From a candidate division FCPU426 bacterium (GTDB taxonomy: Bacteria > Oederibacteriota > JAAXVQ01 > JAUVAV01): a stretch of 13,386 nt of DNA. Within the stretch, counting starts at the first letter, position 1; the number at the start of each line of letters is the position of its first letter. A model generated the notes under the pieces. The model had not been told where the DNA came from. It saw only the letters and a list, made by a program, of their open reading frames with translations, and searched no databases. This document shows positions 1 through 6,253 of the stretch, piece after piece. Location: positions 1-13,386 of the forward strand of contig JAUXBQ010000052.1 of NCBI GenBank assembly GCA_030619365.1, in the 5' to 3' direction. The translations under genes were made by a program, and so were the position numbers.

Positions 1-21
1 GAATTTTGCGAAGCAAAATTC
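1..21. repeat. Perfect 9-bp palindrome beside the intact tRNA-Asn
   Basis: GAATTTTGC and GCAAAATTC flank a 3-nt GAA centre. On the minus strand the hairpin begins one base after the encoded CCA of the tRNA, so it could act in 3' processing or termination. Any T-run would lie outside the window, so termination cannot be judged. Confidence 0.6.
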
Positions 22-22
22 C

Positions 23-97
23 TGGCTCCTCGGGTTGGATTCGAACCAACAACCTAGCGGTTAACAGCCGCTCGCTCCACCGTTGAGCTACCGAGGA
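23..97 (-). tRNA. tRNA-Asn (anticodon GUU), intact, CCA encoded
   Basis: Read on the minus strand, the acceptor strands TCCTCGG (97-91) and CCGAGGA (33-27) pair fully. The discriminator base is G and CCA is encoded at 25-23. The anticodon loop reads CTGTTAA, giving anticodon GTT for asparagine. The T arm is GTTGG-TTCGAAT-CCAAC. It is the promoter-distal member of a tandem pair and is probably co-transcribed from the promoter at 351-378. Confidence 0.95.
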
Positions 98-153
98 ACA
101 TATGGTGTTAAAAAATACCTTAATTCATTTAAAAATCAAAAACTTAAAACCGT

Positions 154-225
154 GAAAATCGAGAGTCGAGAATCGACCGAAATCGAGCTTTTTCAACTAT
201 CGATTTTCAATTCTCGATTTCTCGG
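154..225. repeat. Inverted-repeat-rich spacer between the two tRNA-Asn copies
   Basis: GAAAATCGA (154-162) pairs with TCGATTTTC (200-208). CCGAAATCGAG (177-187) pairs with CTCGATTTCTCGG (213-225) apart from a 2-nt bulge. TCGAGAAT also recurs inverted as ATTCTCGA. The words GAGAATCGA and AAATCGAG recur in variant form, as in dispersed palindromic repeats. No reading frame or RNA family is recognised here. Confidence 0.5.
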
Positions 226-246
226 CGTTCCCGCCAGGCGGGAACG
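226..246. repeat. GC-rich perfect palindrome intruding on a tRNA acceptor
   Basis: CGTTCCCGCC (226-235) and GGCGGGAACG (237-246) are perfect complements around a single central A. Its right end overlaps the place where the 3' acceptor strand of the adjoining tRNA-Asn copy should be. No T-run follows on either strand, so it is not a classical terminator. Confidence 0.7.
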
Positions 247-314
247 CTAGGTTGGACTCGAACCAACAACCTAGCGGTTAACAGCCGCTCGCTCCACCGT
301 TGAGCTACCGAGGA
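244..314 (-). pseudogene. Broken tRNA-Asn(GUU) copy, 3' acceptor half lost
   Basis: From the 5' acceptor strand TCCTCGG (314-308) through the D, anticodon (GTT) and T arms this matches the intact tRNA at 23-97, with a single change visible in the T loop (TTCGAGT instead of TTCGAAT). After the T stem the 3' acceptor strand should read CCGAGGA but reads CTAGCGT. That pairs at only about two Watson-Crick and two wobble positions, and no CCA follows. The replacement runs straight into the palindrome at 226-246. RNase P and CCA processing of such a transcript should fail, so it is probably a non-functional duplicate. Confidence 0.8.
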
Positions 315-350
315 ATATAAGGTGGCAAAAAGCGAACAATAAGAATAACT

Positions 351-378
351 AATATAAAGAAAATCGTCCGTATTGCAA
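351..378 (-). promoter_or_regulatory. Sigma-70-type promoter for the tRNA-Asn pair
   Basis: On the minus strand TTGCAA (378-373) is followed after 16 nt by TATATT (356-351). The -10 lies about 36 nt before the 5' end of the broken tRNA copy, a normal distance for a stable-RNA promoter. Identified by eye only. Confidence 0.5.
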
Positions 379-421
379 GTAAAAAAATGCGAAAGTCGTC
401 GCCTGGCGCGCGATCTCATAT

Positions 422-427
422 TATAAT
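422..427 (+). promoter_or_regulatory. Possible -10 element (TATAAT) ahead of treZ
   Basis: A perfect TATAAT lies 38 bases before the treZ ATG, which predicts a short leader. No good -35 hexamer is visible 16-18 bases upstream, so the promoter may be weak or need an activator. It diverges from the tRNA promoter about 50 bp away. Confidence 0.35.
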
Positions 428-465
428 ACGTTTGGCCCGTTGGGTCGTGATTTCCGCTGGGGAGT

Positions 466-2304
466 ATGCGTTTGAATCCGGGACCTCGTCTGCTGGACAG
501 CCAACAATGCGAATTCACGGTCTGGGCGCCCCGGGCGAACCAAGTGGAATTGGTCGTTGTTTCCCCTCGCGAGCGATCCCTAGCCATGCAAAAAATGGAG
601 AATGGATACTGGCAGCTTTTGACCACGGCCGCGGCCGGGACGCGCTACCTGTATCGCCTGGATGGCGGGCAACCGTGTCCGGACCCGGCTTCTCATTTCC
701 AGCCTGAGGGCGTGCACGGACCGTCCGAAGTCGTGAACCAGGCCGGCTTTGCCTGGCAGGACCAGGGCTGGCAGGGTATAGCGCTCGAGAAACTCATTAT
801 ATACGAATTGCATGTCGGCACTTTCACGCCCAACGGCACACTCCGGGAAATCACGGCGCGGTTGGATGAATTGCGAACGCTCGGCGTGACTGCCCTGGAA
901 CTCATGCCCGTGGCCGGCGTTTCCGGGGAGCGCAACTGGGGATACGACGGGGTGTATCCTTTTGCCGTGCAGGCCGCCTACGGCGGGCCGGAAGGCCTGC
1001 GGCAACTCGTGAACGCCTGTCATCAAAAAGGCCTGGCCGTGATTCTGGACGTGGTGTATAACCACTTCGGCCCGGTGGGAAATTATTTCGCGCGCTTCGG
1101 CCCTTACTTTAACGAAACCGCACCAACTCCCTGGGGCCCGTCATTGAACCTCGACAACGCGGGCAGCAGGGAAGTCCGGCATTTCCTCTTTGCAAACATG
1201 CGCCACTGGTTCGAGGACTATCACCTCGACGCCCTGCGGCTGGATGCCATTCAGGCTATTTACGATAAAAACCCGAAGCACTTTCTGGCCGAATTGTCCG
1301 AAAAAAAGGAGGAGCTGAACCTGCGCCTGCCCTGGCCGCGCCTGCTGATCGCGGAAAGCAATCTGAACGCCACCCGGGTGACGCGAGCCCGCCCGCAGGG
1401 CGGGTATGGCCTGGAAGCCAACTGGTGCGATGATCTGCATCACAGCCTGCACGCCCATTTAACCGGCGAGCGGAAGGGATATTACGCGGATTTCGGCGCG
1501 TGGGAACACATCGTCAAGACCTTGCGCGACGGCTTTATGTTCGGCGGGCAACATTCCAAGTACCGCGGCGGCGCGTGGGGCGATTTCACGCCGGATATCG
1601 AGCCCGCCAAGCTGGTGGTTTTCTCCCAAACACATGACATGATTGGCAACCGGGTGCTGGGCGAGCGAACCTCCCGGTTGCTTTCCTTTGGGGCGCTGAA
1701 ATTATTCGCGGGCCTGGTCATGTTGTCGCCCTATGTTCCCTTGTTGTTCATGGGCGAGGAATACGGCGAAGAGGCTCCGTTTCTTTTCTTTGTCGATCAC
1801 CAGGACCCGCAATTGCTGGAAGCCATCCGCCAGGGGCGACGGGAAGAATACCGGGAATTTTACGAAAAAGGGCAGGGGCCTGATCCCGCGGCTCTGGACA
1901 CGTTTGCCCGATCGAAGCTTCAATGGCAAAAGCGCACCCAAGGCCAACACGCACAATTGCTGGGTTATTACACCAAACTCCTGGAATTGCGAAAAACCAT
2001 CCCCGCGCTTGAAGCCTTGACCAGGAAGGGCCTGGAAGTCCGGGATTGGGAGCAGGAAAAAGTCATAACCCTGCAACGTCAACAAGCGGATAGCCACGTA
2101 TTGTGTCTGTTCAGCTTGGCTTCCCAAACAATGGTCTGGCCGGCTGACATCCCGGAGGGGAAGTGGAAAAAATTACTGGATGCCAGCGATGCCCGCTGGG
2201 GCGGACCGGGCGCGCGGCTCCCCGAGACCATCCGGGCGGATGACAAACTGACGCTCTTACCGTATACTGTGACTGTTCACCTTAAGGAGTCTCGGCATGG
2301 ATAA
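466..2304 (+). CDS. treZ: Malto-oligosyltrehalose trehalohydrolase (TreZ, GH13)
   Basis: TreZ hydrolyses the glycosidic bond between the glucan chain and the terminal trehalose of malto-oligosyltrehalose. It releases free trehalose in the cytoplasm, as the second step of the TreY-TreZ pathway. The 612-residue length fits the family. An N-terminal beta-sandwich begins at CEFTVWAPRA, and the GH13 barrel carries DVVYNHFGPVGNY. The expected catalytic residues are visible: nucleophile D260 in LRLDAIQ, acid/base E297 in LLIAESN, and stabilising D391 in FSQTHDMIGNR, the TreZ form of that motif. The ATG at 466 has GGAG only one base upstream; the TTG at 472 has that GGAG at a 7-nt spacing and may be the true start (610 aa). 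The stop overlaps the next gene by 8 bases, indicating translational coupling. TreY is not seen nearby. Confident in the family assignment. Confidence 0.93.
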   Translation: MRLNPGPRLLDSQQCEFTVWAPRANQVELVVVSPRERSLAMQKMENGYWQLLTTAAAGTRYLYRLDGGQPCPDPASHFQPEGVHGPSEVVNQAGFAWQDQGWQGIALEKLIIYELHVGTFTPNGTLREITARLDELRTLGVTALELMPVAGVSGERNWGYDGVYPFAVQAAYGGPEGLRQLVNACHQKGLAVILDVVYNHFGPVGNYFARFGPYFNETAPTPWGPSLNLDNAGSREVRHFLFANMRHWFEDYHLDALRLDAIQAIYDKNPKHFLAELSEKKEELNLRLPWPRLLIAESNLNATRVTRARPQGGYGLEANWCDDLHHSLHAHLTGERKGYYADFGAWEHIVKTLRDGFMFGGQHSKYRGGAWGDFTPDIEPAKLVVFSQTHDMIGNRVLGERTSRLLSFGALKLFAGLVMLSPYVPLLFMGEEYGEEAPFLFFVDHQDPQLLEAIRQGRREEYREFYEKGQGPDPAALDTFARSKLQWQKRTQGQHAQLLGYYTKLLELRKTIPALEALTRKGLEVRDWEQEKVITLQRQQADSHVLCLFSLASQTMVWPADIPEGKWKKLLDASDARWGGPGARLPETIRADDKLTLLPYTVTVHLKESRHG

Positions 2305-4747
2305 ATTTATTTGCATACACGGCCATTTCTACCAGCCGCCCCGGGAAAATCCCTGGCTGGAAGAGGTGGAAAGGCAGGATTCCGCCTACCCCTACCATGA
2401 CTGGAATGAACTGGTCACGGCCGAATGCTACGCGCCCAATGCCGCGGCCCGGATCCTGGGGGAAAAAGAACGCATCAGCGAAATCGTCAACAATTATTCC
2501 AAAATCAGCTTCAATTTCGGTCCCACTTTGTTGTCCTGGCTGGAAAAGAAGGTTCCGGACGTGTATCAGGCCGTACTGCAGGCCGACCGCCTGAGCCAGG
2601 AGAAGTTCTCCGGCCACGGCTCGGCCCTGGCCCAAGTGTACAATCACATGATCATGCCCCTGGCCAACCGGCGAGACAAGGAGACCCAGGTTATCTGGGG
2701 CATCCGGGATTTCGAACACCGGTTCGAGCGCCGTCCCGAGGGCCTGTGGCTTTCCGAGACCGCGGTGGATTTGGAGACCCTGGAGGTCCTGGCCGAGCAG
2801 GGCATCCGCTTCACCATTCTGGCCGCCAACCAGGCCCAACACACGCGCAAAATCGGCGATAAAAAATGGAAGAACGTGGGCGGAAGCAAGGTGGATCCCC
2901 GGCGGCCCTACCAATGCGCGCTGCCCTCCGGGAAAAGTCTGGTAATTTTCTTCTACGACAGTCCCGTGGCCCATGAAGTGGCCTTTGGGCCCCTGCTGCG
3001 GGACGGCGAGAAGTTTGCCGAGCGGCTGCTGGGACTGTTTAACGAGCACGGCGGCGCGGAGGCCGAACTGGTCCACATCGCCACGGACGGCGAAACCTAC
3101 GGCCACCATCACCGCTACGGCGACATGGCCCTGGCCTATTGCCTGAATTACATCGAATCTCGGGCCCAGGCGCGCATTACGGTGTACGGCGAATACCTGG
3201 ACCTCCATTCGCCCACGCACGAAGTGGAGATCTTCGAGAACACGTCCTGGAGCTGCTTTCACGGCCTCGAACGCTGGCGCGGCAATTGCGGCTGCAACTC
3301 CGGACTCAACCCGGGCTTTTCCCAGGCCTGGCGCGGGCCCTTGCGCGCGGCCCTGGACGAGCTGCGCGACGACATGCTGCCCATTTTCGAGAACAGCCTG
3401 AAGTCCCTGATCAAGGACCCCTGGCAGGCGCGCAACGAATATATCGACGTGATTCTGGACCGCGCCGAGCCCCGGGTGGAGGAATTCCTCCAGCGCCAGG
3501 CCGGCCAGTCCCTCTCGCATCCGGACAAGGTCAAGACGCTCAAATTGCTGGAGATGCAGCGGCACGCCATGCTGATGTTCACCAGTTGCGGCTGGTTTTT
3601 CGACGAGATTTCCGGCATCGAGACCCTGCAAGTTTTACAATACGCGGCCCGCGCCATGCAACTGGCCCGGGAAGTGGCCGGCGCAGATCTACAGAAATAT
3701 TTCCTGGGCCATTTGCAGGAGGCCGCCAGCAACCGCCCCCAATTAGGCAACGGCGAGCGGGTTTGGAACAAGTTCGTCGAGCCGATAATCACCGATCTGT
3801 TCAAGGTCAGCGCTCACTACGCCGTGTCCCTGATCTTTGACCACCAGGGGCAGGACGGGGAAAAAGTGTATTGCTATTCCGCCGACTGGGAAACGCATGA
3901 TTATGAAGACCAGGGCGAGCAGAAGCTGATTACCGGCCGCATGCGGGTCCGGTCCGACGTTACCTGGGAGACCAACCGGGTGGTGTTCGCCATCCTGCAC
4001 ATCGGCGCCCATAACCTGCTGGCCGCGATCGGGGACGATCAGGACGACGAACGCTTCGCAACGATTCGCGGTGAACTCACGCGCGCTTTTCAGGCCGGCG
4101 AGATCCCGGAAGTCATCCGCCTGCTGGACCAACATTTCGGCCAGCACAATTATTCCCTCTGGCATCTCTTCAAGGACGAACAGCGGCGCATACTCAATAT
4201 GATCATGCAAACCGCCCTCTCCGAGGCCGAGACCTACTTTCGCCACATTTACGAGCACCATTACCCCATCATTCAGCTTATGAACAAGATGAACCTGTCC
4301 CTGCCCAAGATCCTCTCCACCACGATCGAATTCGTGCTCAACACCGACATCGCCAAGCTGCTGGCCGCTGACCCGGTGGACACCAACGAACTGCGGAAAC
4401 GGGTGGAGGAAATGCAGCGTTGGGACTTCAAACGGGACAAGCAGACCCTGGAGTTCATGGCCTCCCAGGCCATTACCCGCATGATGGCCAAACTGGCCCA
4501 GGATCCCCGGAACCAGGACCTGCTGGTCGTGGTCGAGGAGACCCTGACCATTCTGCGCGTCCTGGAACTGGATCTGAACACCTGGGAAGCGCAGAATTTT
4601 TACCACGCCATCCAGTCCGGGTACCTCGTTGACCAGCAGGCGCAGGCGCGGGATCAGGACCAAAGCGCAATCCGCTGGGTGGACTTGTTCGGGCGCCTGG
4701 GGCTGGCCCTGGGTCTGGATAACCGGGAAGATCAGGACCATTCGTAG
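2297..4747 (+). CDS. GH57 family glucan-active protein with DUF3536-type C-terminal region
   Basis: This is a GH57-superfamily protein whose exact reaction is unknown; relatives are annotated as alpha-amylase/alpha-mannosidase-like. GH57 hallmarks appear in order: HGHFYQPPRENPW at residues 8-20, FGPTLLSWLE, GLWLSETAVD with the likely nucleophile E154, and IATDGETYGHHH with D264 as the likely acid/base. The long C-terminal half matches what I know of DUF3536, with a cysteine-containing HGLERWRGNCGCNSG segment and a mostly helical tail. No signal peptide is seen, so it is probably cytoplasmic. The start has AAGGAG (2283-2288) at an 8-nt spacing, inside the treZ 3' end. Coupling to treZ implies action on maltodextrin or malto-oligosyltrehalose, for example trimming, branching or chain transfer; that is inference. 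The family is secure, the substrate is not. Confidence 0.85.
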   Translation: MDKFICIHGHFYQPPRENPWLEEVERQDSAYPYHDWNELVTAECYAPNAAARILGEKERISEIVNNYSKISFNFGPTLLSWLEKKVPDVYQAVLQADRLSQEKFSGHGSALAQVYNHMIMPLANRRDKETQVIWGIRDFEHRFERRPEGLWLSETAVDLETLEVLAEQGIRFTILAANQAQHTRKIGDKKWKNVGGSKVDPRRPYQCALPSGKSLVIFFYDSPVAHEVAFGPLLRDGEKFAERLLGLFNEHGGAEAELVHIATDGETYGHHHRYGDMALAYCLNYIESRAQARITVYGEYLDLHSPTHEVEIFENTSWSCFHGLERWRGNCGCNSGLNPGFSQAWRGPLRAALDELRDDMLPIFENSLKSLIKDPWQARNEYIDVILDRAEPRVEEFLQRQAGQSLSHPDKVKTLKLLEMQRHAMLMFTSCGWFFDEISGIETLQVLQYAARAMQLAREVAGADLQKYFLGHLQEAASNRPQLGNGERVWNKFVEPIITDLFKVSAHYAVSLIFDHQGQDGEKVYCYSADWETHDYEDQGEQKLITGRMRVRSDVTWETNRVVFAILHIGAHNLLAAIGDDQDDERFATIRGELTRAFQAGEIPEVIRLLDQHFGQHNYSLWHLFKDEQRRILNMIMQTALSEAETYFRHIYEHHYPIIQLMNKMNLSLPKILSTTIEFVLNTDIAKLLAADPVDTNELRKRVEEMQRWDFKRDKQTLEFMASQAITRMMAKLAQDPRNQDLLVVVEETLTILRVLELDLNTWEAQNFYHAIQSGYLVDQQAQARDQDQSAIRWVDLFGRLGLALGLDNREDQDHS

Positions 4748-4791
4748 ACCAATTCTCTCCCCAAGCGAAACAGGATGGAAAGGAAAGTGAA

Positions 4792-6045
4792 ATGAACGGA
4801 TTCATGTGGACCCTGTTGCTGCTGTATCTGCTGGTCGCGGCCGTGGAGTACGGCCTGCAGGCCTTGAATATCCGGCATTTGCGGGAAAAGGGCGGCCAGG
4901 TCCCGGAGGAGTTTCGCGGGGAAGTGGACCAGGCGCAGTTGACGCGCAGCCGGGATTACACGCTCGCCAAGAACCGGCTGAGTCTAATCTCTTCCTTGTT
5001 TGGGCATGCGCTAGTGCTGGTTTTTATTTTCGGCGGTCTCCTGGACTGGTACAACACCTGGGTGGCGTCTTGGCAGCTGCCATTCGTGCTCTCCGGCCTG
5101 GTTTTCTTCCTCCTGCTGGTGTACGCCCAGACCCTGACGCAGCTCCCGTTTTCCTGGTATCGCCAATTCCGCCTCGAGGCCCGCTTCGGCTTCAATACCC
5201 AGACTTGGCGGCTGTGGCTGCTGGATATCATAAAATCCCTGTTCCTGTCCACCCTGCTGCTGGGCGTGCTGCTCGGCCTGGGATTATGGCTGATAAAAGT
5301 CCAGCCTGCGATTTGGTGGCTGTGGATCTGGATCTTTTTCCTGGTCTATAGCCTGTTTGTCATGTACATCTCGCCCTACGTGCTGGAGCCCTTGTTCAAC
5401 AAATTCACGCCCCTCGAGCAGGAAGGTTTGACCGAACGAATCACCGAGGTCATGAAAAAAGCGGGCATCATGGTGAAGCGCGTCTTCACCATGGACGCCT
5501 CTCGCCGCAGCCGCCACACCAACGCGTATTTCACGGGCCTCGGCCGGGTGAAACGAATTGTGCTGTATGACACCCTGCTGCAAAAAATGTCGGAATCCGA
5601 GATCGTCGCGGTGCTGGCCCATGAGATCGGGCATTGGAAAAAAAAGCACGTGCTGAAGCGCCTAGTCGTCACGGAGCTGTTCTCCCTGGTCCTGATTTAC
5701 ACGGCCTTCCGGATTTTGCAATCCGACTGGCTGGTTGCGGCGTTTCAGGTCCAGACCGCCACCTGGCTGGTTAAACTGGCGCTCTTCGGCTTCCTGGCCT
5801 CGATTGCCCTGTTTCCCGTGGGCCCGCTCAGCGCCCTGTGGTCTCGCCGGCACGAGCGGGAAGCGGACAAATTCGCGGCTGAGTTGACCCGGGATCCCGG
5901 GAGCCTGGGCCAGGCCCTGGTCAAACTCGCCAAGGATAATTTATCCAACCTACATCCACATCCATGGTACGCGGCTTTCTATTACTCCCATCCTCCGATC
6001 CGCGAACGCCTGAAAACGCTTCAAAAACCTGCTGATTCAGCTTGA
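4792..6045 (+). CDS. Ste24-type CAAX endopeptidase, M48 membrane zinc metalloprotease
   Basis: This is an integral-membrane zinc protease of family M48A (Ste24/CAAX prenyl protease 1-like). The zinc motif VLAHEIGHW gives H277, E278 and H281, and HEREADKFA supplies the third ligand E357, at normal Ste24 spacing. About seven hydrophobic segments are visible: near residues 3-23, 64-86, 94-115, 142-166, 170-192, after the HEIGH helix near 298-316, and about 325-350. This matches the Ste24 barrel topology and the 417-residue length is typical. The start follows AAAGGAAAGTGA, a purine-rich ribosome site. It lies 44 bases after the GH57 gene, so probably in the same transcript. Bacteria generally lack CAAX-prenylated substrates, so its role is likely membrane-protein quality control. 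Its link to glucan metabolism is unexplained. Confidence 0.9.
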   Translation: MNGFMWTLLLLYLLVAAVEYGLQALNIRHLREKGGQVPEEFRGEVDQAQLTRSRDYTLAKNRLSLISSLFGHALVLVFIFGGLLDWYNTWVASWQLPFVLSGLVFFLLLVYAQTLTQLPFSWYRQFRLEARFGFNTQTWRLWLLDIIKSLFLSTLLLGVLLGLGLWLIKVQPAIWWLWIWIFFLVYSLFVMYISPYVLEPLFNKFTPLEQEGLTERITEVMKKAGIMVKRVFTMDASRRSRHTNAYFTGLGRVKRIVLYDTLLQKMSESEIVAVLAHEIGHWKKKHVLKRLVVTELFSLVLIYTAFRILQSDWLVAAFQVQTATWLVKLALFGFLASIALFPVGPLSALWSRRHEREADKFAAELTRDPGSLGQALVKLAKDNLSNLHPHPWYAAFYYSHPPIRERLKTLQKPADSA

Positions 6046-6095
6046 TGCCATCCTGTAATAAAACCCGGAAAAACCGGCAAATGGCCGGCGATCAT

Positions 6096-6125
6096 TGTAG
6101 AGACGCACGGCCGTGCGTCTCTACA
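6096..6125. repeat. 30-bp perfect palindrome (GTAGAGACGC-type repeat)
   Basis: The left arm contains GTAGAGACGCACG and the right arm CGTGCGTCTCTAC. Every base from 6096 to 6125 pairs. I recall similar GTAGAGACGC...GCGTCTCTAC palindromes as dispersed intergenic repeats in unrelated bacteria. No T-run follows, so classical termination is unlikely. It separates the treZ-GH57-M48 transcript from the GH65 promoter. Confidence 0.8.
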
Positions 6126-6151
6126 TATAAATTAATTAAGGATTTACGGGA

Positions 6152-6180
6152 TTGAAAAGTAAAGTGAAAAGCGATACAAT
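6152..6180 (+). promoter_or_regulatory. Strong sigma-70-type promoter for the GH65-GNAT pair
   Basis: TTGAAA (6152-6157) and TACAAT (6175-6180) are separated by exactly 17 nt. Transcription would start near 6187, giving a leader of about 67 nt before the TTG start at 6254. This suggests the GH65 and GNAT genes can be expressed apart from the upstream treZ block. Confidence 0.6.
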
Positions 6181-6253
6181 AACAACCCTATTTTGTTTTT
6201 ATGGATATTTTAGATAAAAACGGCAGGCGAAAAGTCCAAGGAGGGGTGGCTGT

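Noticed and set aside
1..320. Prophage or genomic island attachment at the tRNA-Asn pair
   Set aside because: No integrase or phage gene is in the window, and the defect in the second tRNA does not leave a recognisable attL/attR duplication of the 3' end.
2282..3631. Long minus-strand open frame (449 codons) opposite the GH57 gene
   Set aside because: It mirrors the strong codon-position GC bias of the GH57 gene. It has low-complexity Gly/Ala/Leu/Gln content with no motif, while the plus strand shows clear catalytic motifs.
3743..4741. Minus-strand open frame (332 codons) opposite the GH57 3' half
   Set aside because: Composition-driven antisense frame with no motif.
6096..6125. Rho-independent terminator of the M48 gene
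   Set aside because: The palindrome is strong, but the following bases (ATATAAATTAATT) contain no T-run.
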